A stretch of DNA of 64,000 nucleotides from an uncultured Erysipelotrichaceae bacterium (lineage in GTDB: Bacteria > Bacillota_I > Bacilli_A > Erysipelotrichales > Erysipelotrichaceae): assembly GCA_902786245.1 (NCBI GenBank), contig CADABS010000002.1, forward strand, positions 62,001 through 126,000, read 5' to 3'. Every line of letters starts with the position of its first letter. Position 1 is the first letter of the stretch. Of the stretch, positions 16,431 to 25,621 are shown in pieces. The position numbers were made by a program, and so were the translations under genes. Below the pieces are notes generated by a model. It was not told where the DNA came from. It was given only the letters and a program-made list of their open reading frames with translations, and searched no databases.

Positions 16431-17874
16431 ACTGTTTGAAAATGTACCGGATATCGAGATCCGCAGCCTGATGGCGGACAGCCGCAGACGCCGGCCCGAT
16501 TCCATCTTCTTCTGCGTCAAGGGAATGATGTTCGACGGCCATGCGTTCATTGAACAGGCGATCCAGAACGGTGCCCGGGTCATCGTTCACAGCGAGGATA
16601 TCGAATATACGCACAGCGATGTCACCTATATCAAGGTGCGCGATGTCGTCGGTGTATTCAATAAGGTGGCGGATGCTTTCTACGGCTATCCCAGCCATAA
16701 GCTGCTGATGTTCGGCATCACCGGCACAAACGGAAAATCCTCGATTTCCTGCATTATCCGGGATATTCTCAATGAATTCTATCCGACCGGATATATCGGA
16801 ACGATCTCGATCGAGTACGGAAGCGTCAAGCTGCCGCCGATGCTGACGACACCGGATATCGATGATCTGCACGGTGTGCTGAAGGATATGGTCGATGCCG
16901 GCATGAAGGCATGTGCACTGGAAGCTTCAAGCATCGGCATTGAACAGCGCCGCACGGATGCAATCGACTTTGACGTGGCGGTATTCACCAACCTGACCCA
17001 TGACCATCTTGATTACCACGGCACGATGACGAACTATTATCTGGCCAAGAAAGAACTGTTTGACGGTCTGAAGGAAGATGCCATCGCAATTACCAATGCG
17101 GATGATCCCTACGGCATGAAGATCGTCGAGAATACAAAGGCGAAGGTCGTTACCTACGGTATCGACAATGATGCCGATTACCGTGTCGTCAAATACCAGC
17201 TGATGAAAGACCGGACCCGGCTGACGCTGAAGATCGCCAACATGGAATATGAAATCGAGACCAACCTGGTTGCCCGGTTCAATATCTACAACCTGCTGGC
17301 GGCCATTGCCGCTCTGCATGAGAAGGGCATCTCCATCACCCAGATGCTGCCGTATATCCGCGATCTTTCCCAGATCGAAGGAAGAATGCAGCGGATCAGC
17401 GACGGACAGCCCTTCAATATCCTGGTCGACTTTGCCCATACACCGGACGGCATTGAAAAGGTCTGTCAGTATGCTTCCGCGATCACGCCGAAAGGAAAGC
17501 GCATTATCGCGATCACCGGCAGCGCCGGCAAGCGGGATACCGTCAAGCGTCCGATTTTCGGATCGATCCTGGATAAATACTGCGATATGATCATTCTGAC
17601 CGAAGACGATCCCCGGGATGAAAGCGTACGGAACATCGCAATGGATATTGCCGCCGGCATCAAAAATACGAATTACATCATCATAGAAGAACGCTATGAT
17701 GCGATCCGCGAAGCTATCGACATGGCCAGCGCCAATGATACGATCATCATTCTCGGCAAGGGAGATGAAAAATTCATCTACCGGGAATTCGGCCGGGAAC
17801 CCTATGAAGGCGATGACACGATCGTCCATGAAGTACTGAAGAAATATTATTTCGGAGAGGAGACAGACGAATGA
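16417..17874 (+). CDS. murE: UDP-MurNAc-tripeptide synthetase MurE
   Basis: Cytoplasmic ligase that adds the third amino acid to the peptidoglycan stem peptide. Mur motifs: [10 protein letters not shown] (ATP loop), [48 protein letters not shown] and TGSAGKRD; the carbamylated lysine is expected in AKKELF. The amino-acid pocket motif is DDPRDE. DNPR is usual in diaminopimelate enzymes, while a DDPR motif is, as I recall, seen in the Thermotoga lysine-adding enzyme, so the residue added here is open; the FemX-like gene at 53521 argues for a lysine-type wall. Start 16417 has GCGGAGG six bases upstream; 16414 and 16402 are alternatives. The segment [11 protein letters not shown] replaces the common EVSSHAL. 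Confidence 0.92.
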   Translation: MKLTELFENVPDIEIRSLMADSRRRRPDSIFFCVKGMMFDGHAFIEQAIQNGARVIVHSEDIEYTHSDVTYIKVRDVVGVFNKVADAFYGYPSHKLLMFGITGTNGKSSISCIIRDILNEFYPTGYIGTISIEYGSVKLPPMLTTPDIDDLHGVLKDMVDAGMKACALEASSIGIEQRRTDAIDFDVAVFTNLTHDHLDYHGTMTNYYLAKKELFDGLKEDAIAITNADDPYGMKIVENTKAKVVTYGIDNDADYRVVKYQLMKDRTRLTLKIANMEYEIETNLVARFNIYNLLAAIAALHEKGISITQMLPYIRDLSQIEGRMQRISDGQPFNILVDFAHTPDGIEKVCQYASAITPKGKRIIAITGSAGKRDTVKRPIFGSILDKYCDMIILTEDDPRDESVRNIAMDIAAGIKNTNYIIIEERYDAIREAIDMASANDTIIILGKGDEKFIYREFGREPYEGDDTIVHEVLKKYYFGEETDE

Positions 17875-18515
17875 AACCGTCCAAGTACATCGATCACACC
17901 ATGCTGCAGCCGTATGCGGATACTGCCGCCATTGAAAAACTCTGTGCCGAAGCGAAGGAATATGATTTCGCTTCCGTATGCATCAATCCCTGCCGGATCC
18001 GTCTGGCAGCGCAGCTTCTTGAAGGCAGCGATGTCAAGGTGTGCACGGTCATCGGTTTCCCGCTGGGTGCGATGACTGCCGAAAGCAAGATCTTCGAAGC
18101 AAAGAATGCCCTGGCAGAAGGCGCGGATGAAGTGGATATGGTCATCAACATCGGCGCTCTGAAAGACGGAAACGATGCCTATGTCATCGATGAGATCAGA
18201 CGGATCAAGGAAGTATGCGGCACGCATATCCTGAAGGTCATCATTGAGACCGGTCTGCTGGAAGACGATGAAAAGATCAGAGCCTGCCGCGATGCGAAAG
18301 AAGCAGGGGCGGACTTTGTCAAGACCAGCACCGGATTCCTCAAAGGCGGCGCAACCGTCGAAGATATCCGTCTGATGCGCAGCACCGTCGGTGAAACCAT
18401 GGGTGTCAAGGCATCGGGCGGCGTCCGTACAAAAGAAGATTTCAGGGCGATGATCGAAGCCGGTGCGACCCGGATCGGAACCTCCTCCGGTGTAAAACTG
18501 ATTGCGGAAGATTGA
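17871..18515 (+). CDS. deoC: Deoxyribose-phosphate aldolase
   Basis: Cleaves 2-deoxyribose-5-phosphate to glyceraldehyde-3-phosphate and acetaldehyde in deoxynucleoside catabolism. TIM-barrel class I aldolase of 214 aa; the Schiff-base lysine is in DFVKTSTGF, the proton-relay lysine in [10 protein letters not shown], and [12 protein letters not shown] is conserved. Start overlaps the murE stop by four bases (ATGA), an unusual pairing of a cell-wall ligase with a salvage enzyme. Confidence 0.96.
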   Translation: MKPSKYIDHTMLQPYADTAAIEKLCAEAKEYDFASVCINPCRIRLAAQLLEGSDVKVCTVIGFPLGAMTAESKIFEAKNALAEGADEVDMVINIGALKDGNDAYVIDEIRRIKEVCGTHILKVIIETGLLEDDEKIRACRDAKEAGADFVKTSTGFLKGGATVEDIRLMRSTVGETMGVKASGGVRTKEDFRAMIEAGATRIGTSSGVKLIAED

Positions 18516-18518
18516 GCG

Positions 18519-18547
18519 TTGCAATTTCCCGGCGGTGAATGTAAAAT
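18519..18547 (+). promoter_or_regulatory. Promoter of the first rpsU gene
   Basis: TTGCAA (18519-18524), 17-base spacer, TAAAAT (18542-18547); a strong RBS (GGAGGGGGTG) follows. Confidence 0.7.
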
Positions 18548-18581
18548 AGTCCCTGTCCGAAAACGGAGGGGGTGAAAACAG

Positions 18582-18764
18582 ATGCCGCGGGTAGTAGTAA
18601 AAGACAGTGAAACGCTGGATGACGCACTGCGCCGTTTCAAGCGCACGGTCTCACGGAGCGGAACCCTCGCCGAAGCGCGTAAAAGGGAGTTCTATGTGAA
18701 GCCGGGCGTGAAGAGAAGGCTCAAGAGCGAAGCAGCGCGCAAGGCCGCAAGAAAGCGCCATTGA
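18582..18764 (+). CDS. rpsU: 30S ribosomal protein S21, copy 1
   Basis: Basic protein of 60 aa: the N-terminal [18 protein letters not shown] and the C-terminal [18 protein letters not shown] segments are classic S21. S21 sits near the anti-Shine-Dalgarno end of 16S rRNA and assists initiation. It has its own promoter and terminator. A second, different S21 gene lies at 51862; the two share the core but differ in the middle ([14 protein letters not shown] versus [14 protein letters not shown]) and in the tail. Confidence 0.96.
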   Translation: MPRVVVKDSETLDDALRRFKRTVSRSGTLAEARKREFYVKPGVKRRLKSEAARKAARKRH

Positions 18765-18766
18765 TG

Positions 18767-18788
18767 AAAACGGGGAGACCCGTTTTTT
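18767..18788 (+). terminator. Terminator after rpsU copy 1
   Basis: AACGGG (18769-18774) pairs with CCCGTT (18779-18784), loop GAGA, followed by T run. Confidence 0.85.
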
Positions 18789-18886
18789 CATTCGCGGCAG
18801 AAAATGTGAAAAATGTGGGATGTACATGCGTTTTTTCCAGTGAGTTGATATATAATGATTTTAACTTTTTTGCGGAGGAAATAAAC

Positions 18887-19420
18887 ATGAGCCTGAACCT
18901 TGAAGATTATGTCGCGTCAGTCCGCGATTTTCCGATTCCGGGAATTCTTTTCCGTGATGTTACACCGATCCTTACCGATCCGGCAGCCTATAAGGAATGC
19001 ACACGTCTGCTGGCAGACTACGCCAGAAGCGTCAATGCCGATCTGATCATCGGACCTGAATCCCGCGGATTTATTTTCGGATGTCCGGTCGCCCTGGAAC
19101 TCGGCGTCGGCTTCGCTCCGGTGCGCAAGCCCGGCAAGCTGCCGCGTGAGACAATTTCATGCAAATACGATCTCGAATACGGTTCCAATGAAATCGAGAT
19201 GCACAAAGATGCCGTCAAGCCCGGTCAGAGAGTCGTGATCATTGACGACCTGCTGGCAACCGGCGGAACCGCAAAGGCAGCTGCCAAGATGGTTGAAGAA
19301 CTCGGCGGCGTCGTTGCAGGTTTCGGTTTTGTCATTGAACTGTACGGCAACGGCATGGAAGGCAGAAAAATGCTGGAAGGCTACGACGTATACAATATTC
19401 TGAAACTCAGTGATCAGTAA
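18887..19420 (+). CDS. apt: Adenine phosphoribosyltransferase
   Basis: Salvages adenine to AMP with PRPP. 177 aa; conserved [15 protein letters not shown] start, [18 protein letters not shown], and the PRPP loop [17 protein letters not shown]. Start ATG 18887 follows TTGCGGAGGAAATAAAC, with TATAAT at 18851-18856 upstream; an open frame further upstream is not conserved. In Firmicutes apt is regularly next to rel, as here. Confidence 0.96.
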   Translation: MSLNLEDYVASVRDFPIPGILFRDVTPILTDPAAYKECTRLLADYARSVNADLIIGPESRGFIFGCPVALELGVGFAPVRKPGKLPRETISCKYDLEYGSNEIEMHKDAVKPGQRVVIIDDLLATGGTAKAAAKMVEELGGVVAGFGFVIELYGNGMEGRKMLEGYDVYNILKLSDQ

Positions 19421-19427
19421 GTTATAA

Positions 19428-19452
19428 ATCGAAGGTTTCTCTTCGATTTTTT
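19428..19452 (+). terminator. Terminator between apt and rel
   Basis: ATCGAAG (19428-19434) pairs with CTTCGAT (19441-19447), followed by T6. It precedes rel closely, so read-through may supply rel. Confidence 0.8.
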
Positions 19453-19479
19453 CTACAGAGGCGGGAAAGGAGGCAGCGC

Positions 19480-21687
19480 ATGGCGGAATATAAGAATCCG
19501 GGCATCGATGATGTCCTGGCGGAAGCACGTACATATATTCATTCACCGGAAAGTCTTGCTCTGATTGAGCAGGCGGCGAATTACGCGTCCGAGCATCATG
19601 CCGGCCAGTTCCGCCGCAGCGGTGAGCCTTATGTGATCCATCTGATCAATGTCGCCTATATTCTGGCAACCCTGAAAGTCGGCCCGGCAACGATCGCTGC
19701 CGGTTTTCTCCATGATGTCATTGAAGACTGCGGCATATCGCATGATGAACTGGCAGCGGATTTCAACACGGAGATCGCCGACCTTGTCGAAGCGGTTACC
19801 AAGATCGGTACGCTGGAGTACAAGGGCAAGGATGATCCGGAATACCAGGCTGCCAATCACCGCAAGATATTCATTGCCATGGCCCGGGATGTACGGGTCA
19901 TTCTGATCAAGCTGGTCGACCGTCTGCACAATATGCGGACGCTGCAGTATCAGCCGGAAAAATCGCAGAAGCGGATCGCGGCGGAGACGCTGGATATCTA
20001 TGCGCCGATCGCCCACCGGCTCGGTATCAGTGCCATCAAGAATGAACTGGAAGATCTGTCTTTCTACTATCTCAACCGGGAGGAATACTACCGGATCGCG
20101 AAGCTTGTCGAAACGAAAAAGGCAGAACGCGATGAAGCGGTCAATTCCATGATCCGCGATATTTCCGCGATGCTGGAAGAAAATCATATCCGCTTCCGTA
20201 TTTTCGGGCGGTCCAAGCATCTGTATTCGATCTACCGCAAGATGACGACCAAGCATAAGCGCTTCGATGAGATCCTTGATCTTCTGGCGATCCGGATCGT
20301 TACCCAGAGCGAGCTCAACTGCTATGAGACGCTCGGCTACATCCATGCGAAATACCGTCCGATTCCCGGCCGTCTGAAGGATTATATCGCCGTGCCCAAG
20401 ACGAACATGTACCAATCTCTGCATACGACGATCATCGGCGACGGCGGCAAGATTTTTGAGGTGCAGATCCGTACCGAAGAAATGGATGCCATCGCGGAAC
20501 GAGGTGTTGCGGCGCACTGGCGCTATAAAGAAGGCACCAAATACGATGCCAAAGCAGAACAGAAGGAAATCGAAGACAAGCTCGGCTGGTTCAAGAACTT
20601 TGCCCTGTACAGCGAAGATGAATCGGAAAACACAAGCGCTTCCGAATATATGGAAACGCTGCAGAGGGATGTCTTTGAAGCCAATGTCTATGTCATGACA
20701 CCCAAGGGAAGGGTCATCGACCTGCCCAACGGTGCAACGCCGATCGACTTTGCCTACCGGATCCATACCGAAGTAGGGCATACTGCGGTCGGTGCGATCG
20801 TCAATGATGCCATGGTTCCGCTGAATACAGAACTACATACCGGCGATGTCGTGCAGATCAAGACGCTCAAGGGAACCGGTCCGAGCGAGGACTGGCTGAA
20901 GATCGTCAAGACCAACCAGGCCCGCAACAAGATCCGCAACTTCCTGCTGAAGAAGGAATCGGAAAAACGGGCCGAGAAGATCGAAGAAGGGGAAAAGATC
21001 CTCAGCGATGAACTGCGCCGGCGCGGCTTTGATCCGAAAGAATACATGGAGAAGAAGAAACTCGAGAATATATACAGAGAATTCCGGGTTTCCAATTATA
21101 CGGATCTGATGTACGGCATTGCTGTGCGCTCGATCCATCCGACAGCGGTCTGCGAAAAACTGACCAATCATAAGAGCAGGATGAATGAGGACGAGGCTCT
21201 GACCCGGGTGCTGAACCGGGAAGCGCCCAAACGCATATCCAAGTCCGGCCTGATCATCCCCGGCATCGAATCGATGAAAATGTCGATTGCGCACTGCTGT
21301 CTGCCGGTATACAATGAGCCGATCGTCGGCTATATCACCAAGACCGAAGGTGTCAAGGTGCACCGGGCGGACTGCCCGAATATCGTCCGGCTCAAATCGC
21401 GCAAGATCGATGTATACTGGGATGATCCCGATGATGAGCGTCTGTATGACAGCGATCTGATCGTCATCGCCCATGACCGGAATTTCCTTCTGACGGATAT
21501 TGTCACGGCGGTATCGCAGAGCCGGGCACCGATGGAGACCATCCACGCTTCGGTCGATCACGAAACGCTGACGACGACCGTAAAGATGACCATCCGCATC
21601 CACAATATCGAGCAGCTCAATACGGTCATTGCCAACGTCCGCAAAGTCGAGTCTGTTCATACGGTGGAACGTTCATCCAACGGCTGA
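19480..21687 (+). CDS. rel: Bifunctional (p)ppGpp synthetase/hydrolase Rel
   Basis: Long RSH protein of 735 aa that makes and degrades the stringent-response alarmone. HD hydrolase at about 45-150 with HDVIEDCG and LVDRLHNMR intact, so hydrolysis should be active. Synthetase domain about 240-350: GRSKHLYSIYRKM, FDEILDLLAIRI and YQSLHTTIIG; the RXKD-type switch region is degenerate to read. TGS domain (VMTPKGRVIDLPNGATPIDF) about 405-465, a zinc-finger-like segment (AHCCLPV, HRADCPN), and a C-terminal ACT domain. Start ATG 19480 follows AAAGGAGGCAGCGC. Confidence 0.97.
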   Translation: MAEYKNPGIDDVLAEARTYIHSPESLALIEQAANYASEHHAGQFRRSGEPYVIHLINVAYILATLKVGPATIAAGFLHDVIEDCGISHDELAADFNTEIADLVEAVTKIGTLEYKGKDDPEYQAANHRKIFIAMARDVRVILIKLVDRLHNMRTLQYQPEKSQKRIAAETLDIYAPIAHRLGISAIKNELEDLSFYYLNREEYYRIAKLVETKKAERDEAVNSMIRDISAMLEENHIRFRIFGRSKHLYSIYRKMTTKHKRFDEILDLLAIRIVTQSELNCYETLGYIHAKYRPIPGRLKDYIAVPKTNMYQSLHTTIIGDGGKIFEVQIRTEEMDAIAERGVAAHWRYKEGTKYDAKAEQKEIEDKLGWFKNFALYSEDESENTSASEYMETLQRDVFEANVYVMTPKGRVIDLPNGATPIDFAYRIHTEVGHTAVGAIVNDAMVPLNTELHTGDVVQIKTLKGTGPSEDWLKIVKTNQARNKIRNFLLKKESEKRAEKIEEGEKILSDELRRRGFDPKEYMEKKKLENIYREFRVSNYTDLMYGIAVRSIHPTAVCEKLTNHKSRMNEDEALTRVLNREAPKRISKSGLIIPGIESMKMSIAHCCLPVYNEPIVGYITKTEGVKVHRADCPNIVRLKSRKIDVYWDDPDDERLYDSDLIVIAHDRNFLLTDIVTAVSQSRAPMETIHASVDHETLTTTVKMTIRIHNIEQLNTVIANVRKVESVHTVERSSNG

Positions 21688-21695
21688 GAAAGCAC

Positions 21696-21727
21696 ACTGT
21701 ACTGTGCAGCTGCATGGTACAGTTTTT
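21696..21727 (+). terminator. rel terminator
   Basis: ACTGTAC (21696-21702) pairs with GTACAGT (21717-21723) with further pairing inside the loop, followed by T4-5. Confidence 0.7.
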
Positions 21728-21802
21728 ATTTTTCTTACTGAAAAGTTTTCATTAATGTTTTGCGTTTCGTTACAATATTTTCAGAAAACATTCATCTTTT
21801 TC

Positions 21803-21830
21803 TTGCAAGAATTTTCACAGTTGCTATAAT
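21803..21830 (+). promoter_or_regulatory. opp operon promoter
   Basis: TTGCAA (21803-21808), 16-base spacer ending in TGC, TATAAT (21825-21830): a strong extended -10 promoter. RBS AAAGGGGG precedes ATG 21861. Confidence 0.8.
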
Positions 21831-21860
21831 TTACCCATATTTCCGAAAGGGGGAAACAAC

Positions 21861-23546
21861 ATGAACTTCAAAAAGGCATTAACCGCCGGTCTGGCAATTG
21901 CTATGCTGGCAGGCTGCTCAGGCGGCAGCGCAAACACGGATGATTCTTCCAGCGCTCCGGAAACGGCAGCACCCGAGACATCCAGTGCTGAACAGCTCAG
22001 CGCCCAGTATTCCAACCTGAACTTCCGTCTCGCGTTATCGTATGCGATCGACCGTGACCAGATCGCGAATCTCGTCCTGAAAGACGGTTCCGTCGGTTTG
22101 GAAGGTTTCATCCCGAGGGAATTCGCTTACGGACCTGATGGAAAAGACTACCGTGACACAGCCGGCAATCTGCTGTCCTATGATCCGGACAAAGCAGTTG
22201 AGTGCCTGAACAAGGCAAAGGATGAACTCGGCGTTGACAACTTCACAGTCAGTATTCTGTACGAAACTGACTCTGAAGCACCTGGCAAAGTCAGTGCCGC
22301 CATCCAGGAAATGTGGACAAATACTCTGGGCATCAATGTCAATCTCGTTTCTAAGACAAAGAAGGAAAGACTTGCACTGATGAACGCTCTGACATATGAA
22401 ATCGGTCTGACCCGTTGGGGACCTGACTATGCCGACCCGCAGACATATCTCGATCTGTTCAAGTCTGACACAACAGCATACAACGGCTACTACTTCAACG
22501 ATGAGTATGACGCACTGCTGAACAAGGCTGAAACAGGCGAAGACGCAACAGATCCTGAAAAGCGCTGGGCTGACATGATCGAAGCTGAAAAGATGTTCAT
22601 CGATGACATGGTCGCCATCCCGGTATTCCAGAACGGCGGCGCGTATCTGATCAATCCGAACGTTACCGGAATTGAATTCCACAACGCGGCAGTTGACTCC
22701 TATCGTTCGATCGTCACAAAAGAAGAAGACAAGAACGTAACGATCGCGATCACATCTGACCTGAATACGATGGATCACCATGTAGCGACTGACGGAACAT
22801 CCTTCATCATGCAGTCACTGATCATCGGCGGTCTGGTCGCGCTCGACGCAGAAGGCCAGCCGGTTCCTGACCTGGCTTCCAGCTGGGATATCAACGATGA
22901 CGGTACAGAATACACATTCCATATCAGAGAAGACGCGAACTGGTCCAACGGAACTCCTGTCACAGCGGATGACTTCGTCTATGCATGGAGACGTCTGGAT
23001 TCCACAGATCTGGCTTCCGAATACGCATTTATGCTCGATACGATCTGTGTCAAGAACGCGCAGGCTGTATTCAAAGGCGAAGCTGCTCCGGAAGAACTCG
23101 GTATCGAAGCAATCGATTCCAAGACACTGAAAGTCACTCTGACACAGCCTGTCGGATACTTCCTTGCTCTGATGTCCTTCCCGTCCTTCTTCCCGCTGAA
23201 CCAGGAATTCTTCGAAGCACACGAAGCTACATACGCACAGTCCATTGACGACATTCTCTACTGCGGACCGTACGTATTCAGCGAATGGGTTGAAAACAGC
23301 GAATATACATTCACAAAGAACCCGACATACTGGAACGCTGCAAACTATGACAAGTATGCGGACGAAGTTACCTTCAAGTTCATCTCTGAAGCACAGTCTG
23401 CTGCACTGTCCTACAAGCAGGGCGAACTGGATGTTGTCACTCTGACAGGCGACCTGGTCGACCAGTACAAATCTGATCCGGGCTTCACACAGAGACTGCA
23501 GGGCTATGCGTGGAGACTGAATGTCAATCAGCAGGTGAAGGAGTAA
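21861..23546 (+). CDS. oppA: Oligopeptide-binding lipoprotein OppA, circularly permuted
   Basis: Lipid-anchored peptide-binding protein of family SBP_bac_5, 561 aa. Signal with lipobox LAGC, Cys19, then a Ser/Thr/Pro linker. The order is reversed: residues about 50-285 are the family's C-terminal half (NFRLALSYAIDRDQI, EGFIPREFAYGP, YDPDKAVECL, YEIGLTRWGPDYADPQTYL, AIPVFQNGG, INPNVTGIEF); after a short charged joint at about 286-291 (KEEDKN), residues 292-561 are the N-terminal half (VTIAITSDLNTMDHHVATDG, PDLASSWDIN, EYTFHIREDANWSNGTPVTA, YCGPYVFSEW, NPTYWN, QGELDVVTL). It ends WRLNVNQQVKE, which normally leads into the NFRLALSYAIDR helix. No segment is missing or duplicated as far as I can see. 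Codon use matches highly expressed neighbours; no junction scar is visible. Confidence 0.93.
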   Translation: MNFKKALTAGLAIAMLAGCSGGSANTDDSSSAPETAAPETSSAEQLSAQYSNLNFRLALSYAIDRDQIANLVLKDGSVGLEGFIPREFAYGPDGKDYRDTAGNLLSYDPDKAVECLNKAKDELGVDNFTVSILYETDSEAPGKVSAAIQEMWTNTLGINVNLVSKTKKERLALMNALTYEIGLTRWGPDYADPQTYLDLFKSDTTAYNGYYFNDEYDALLNKAETGEDATDPEKRWADMIEAEKMFIDDMVAIPVFQNGGAYLINPNVTGIEFHNAAVDSYRSIVTKEEDKNVTIAITSDLNTMDHHVATDGTSFIMQSLIIGGLVALDAEGQPVPDLASSWDINDDGTEYTFHIREDANWSNGTPVTADDFVYAWRRLDSTDLASEYAFMLDTICVKNAQAVFKGEAAPEELGIEAIDSKTLKVTLTQPVGYFLALMSFPSFFPLNQEFFEAHEATYAQSIDDILYCGPYVFSEWVENSEYTFTKNPTYWNAANYDKYADEVTFKFISEAQSAALSYKQGELDVVTLTGDLVDQYKSDPGFTQRLQGYAWRLNVNQQVKE

Positions 23547-23582
23547 TTCCCAATTCCTTCTGACACGAAAATTTAGAAAAAC

Positions 23583-23617
23583 AATGCAATAGGGCGGTTA
23601 TCCCGCTCTATTGCATT
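23583..23617 (+). promoter_or_regulatory. oppA-oppB intergenic hairpin
   Basis: AATGCAATAG (23583-23592) pairs with CTATTGCATT (23608-23617), extended by about five inner pairs. There is no T tract, so it more likely stabilises the oppA message or slows read-through than ends transcription, giving excess binding protein over permease. Confidence 0.65.
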
Positions 23618-23642
23618 ATTGTGCCTACGAAAGGAAATTCTT

Positions 23643-24578
23643 ATGTTCAAATATATTCTGAAACGCGTGCTGATCAGCATTATGACGCTGGCGGCGATCG
23701 TTCTGGTACTGTTCCTGATGCTGGACAAGATGCCAGGTTCACCGTTCAACGATGAAAAGCTGACAGCTGCGCAGAAAGCGCTGCTGTATACGAAATACGG
23801 ACTGGACAAACCGTTCTTTGTCAGGTTTTTCAAATATATAACAGCGATGCTGAAAGGCGATCTGGGCAACTCATGCGTCCTGAACAAGAACAAACCGGTC
23901 GCGGATATGCTGAAGGCACCGCTTGGTGTTTCAATCAGAGTCGGCGCGCTCGGTATGCTGCTGGGAACCGTAGCCGGACTCGGGCTCGGCATTGCGGCAG
24001 CGCTGAAGCATAACTCATGGATCGACACGCTGTGTTCCGTGGTCTCGATCCTCGGCGTTTCCGTACCGGCGTACGTATTCGCGCTGATGCTCGCGTATTT
24101 CGCGGGATTCAAGTTCGGATGGATACCGATCCTGTACAGTTCGAAAAACGTCGCGAAGAGCTTTATCGGACCGATGATCGCACTGGCAATGAGCCCGATG
24201 GCAAACGTTTCCCGTTTTACCCGTTCAGAACTGATCGATGTACTGGGTTCGGACTATGTCATGCTCGTCCAGGCAAAAGGTGTAAAGCAGAGAAATCTGA
24301 TTCTGCACCACGCGCTGCGCAATACCCTGATCCCGATCATTACGATCATGGGCCCGATCCTGGTCAATCTGCTGACCGGTTCCATGGTTGTTGAAAAGGT
24401 GTTCGGCGTTCCGGGCATCGGTACGATGATGGTAACAGCGATCCAGTCCAATGACTATAACGTTACGATCGCGTGCGCGTTCGTCTATTCGGCAATGTAT
24501 ATTGTCATGATGCTGATCATCGATATTCTCTACGGCATCATCGATCCTCGTATCCGTGTCGCGAAGGAGGGCAGCTGA
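23643..24578 (+). CDS. oppB: Oligopeptide ABC permease OppB
   Basis: Inner permease of 311 aa, six predicted helices. Normal family order: N-terminal YILKRVLISIMTLAAIVLV helix, DKMPGSPF, YGLDKPFFVRFFKYI, the EAA-like loop SDYVMLVQAKGVKQRNLILHH and the C-terminal DPRIRVA. Start ATG 23643 is preceded by GAAAGGAAA; an in-frame GTG at 23619 is not needed. Unlike its binding protein it is not permuted. Confidence 0.95.
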   Translation: MFKYILKRVLISIMTLAAIVLVLFLMLDKMPGSPFNDEKLTAAQKALLYTKYGLDKPFFVRFFKYITAMLKGDLGNSCVLNKNKPVADMLKAPLGVSIRVGALGMLLGTVAGLGLGIAAALKHNSWIDTLCSVVSILGVSVPAYVFALMLAYFAGFKFGWIPILYSSKNVAKSFIGPMIALAMSPMANVSRFTRSELIDVLGSDYVMLVQAKGVKQRNLILHHALRNTLIPIITIMGPILVNLLTGSMVVEKVFGVPGIGTMMVTAIQSNDYNVTIACAFVYSAMYIVMMLIIDILYGIIDPRIRVAKEGS

Positions 24579-24580
24579 AA

Positions 24581-25612
24581 ATGAGTGAATACTATGAAAA
24601 GCATGTCCCGATCATTGAAAACGATTATGATGACGCGGACTTTGTCTTCGTACAGGAAAATGTCCGTCTGAAGGACAAAGTATATAAGCAGACTTCTTTC
24701 CTCAAAGACGTCTGGACGAATTTCTCCAAAAACAAAGGTGCCGTAATCGGCATGGTCATCATTGCGGTGATCATTCTGATGGCGATCATCGGACCGATGA
24801 TCTCCGGCTATACCTATTACGGACAGAGTCTTCTGCAGCAGGGGCTGCCGCCGAGAATTCCGGGTCTTGAAAAGATCGGCTTATTCAACGGTTATGAAAA
24901 CGGTGTGAATGTTTACGCGGAAAAAGGTTTTAACGACGTGTATTACTGGTTCGGTACCGATACACTGGGCCGCGACCTGTTTACCCGTGTATGGGAAGGC
25001 ACCCGTATTTCCCTGTTCATTGCGTTTGTGGCAGTCATTATCGATATTATCATCGGTATGTCCTATGGTCTGATTTCCGGCTATTTCGGCGGTAAAGTAG
25101 ATATGGTCATGCAGAGATTTGTCGAGATCCTGAACGGTATTCCGACACTGGTTCTCGTTACTCTGCTCGGGCTGGTCCTGCCTCCGGGCATGACTTCGAT
25201 TATTTTCGCCCTGATGATCACCGGATGGATCGGTATGTCGCGTATTTCCCGTGCGGAAGTGCTGAAACTCAAGGAATCCGAATATATTCTGGCTTCCAGA
25301 ACACTCGGTGCCCGCCATTTCGCAATCATATTCAAAGAGATCCTGCCGAATATCTTCGGCCAGCTGATCACGATGGCAATGTTCTCGGTTCCAAGCGCGA
25401 TCTTCACCGAAGCCTATCTTTCATTCATGGGCTTGGGTATTCCGGCACCTGCGGCTTCGCTGGGTACGCTGATTTCCGACGGATACAAGTCTCTGACCGT
25501 GCATCCGTATATGATCATGAGCGCAATCGCTGTACTGGCGCTGCTGATGCTCAGTTTCAATCTGTTTGCGGACGGCCTGCGCGATGCGTTTGATCCGAAC
25601 CAGAAACACTAG
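24581..25612 (+). CDS. oppC: Oligopeptide ABC permease OppC
   Basis: Second permease, 343 aa. A soluble N-terminal tail of about 60 residues (rich in Asp/Glu) precedes the first helix (KGAVIGMVIIAVIILMAIIG); then the periplasmic-side WFGTDTLGRDLFTRVW motif and EAA loop ESEYILASRTLGARHFAIIF. C-terminal DGLRDAFDPNQ is conserved. Start ATG 24581 lies two bases after oppB with GAAGGAGG upstream. Confidence 0.95.
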   Translation: MSEYYEKHVPIIENDYDDADFVFVQENVRLKDKVYKQTSFLKDVWTNFSKNKGAVIGMVIIAVIILMAIIGPMISGYTYYGQSLLQQGLPPRIPGLEKIGLFNGYENGVNVYAEKGFNDVYYWFGTDTLGRDLFTRVWEGTRISLFIAFVAVIIDIIIGMSYGLISGYFGGKVDMVMQRFVEILNGIPTLVLVTLLGLVLPPGMTSIIFALMITGWIGMSRISRAEVLKLKESEYILASRTLGARHFAIIFKEILPNIFGQLITMAMFSVPSAIFTEAYLSFMGLGIPAPAASLGTLISDGYKSLTVHPYMIMSAIAVLALLMLSFNLFADGLRDAFDPNQKH

Positions 25613-25621
25613 GAGGAAATC

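Noticed and set aside
18761-18886. Upstream extension of apt by 42 codons
   Set aside because: It crosses the rpsU terminator and the apt -10 box; homology starts at 18887.
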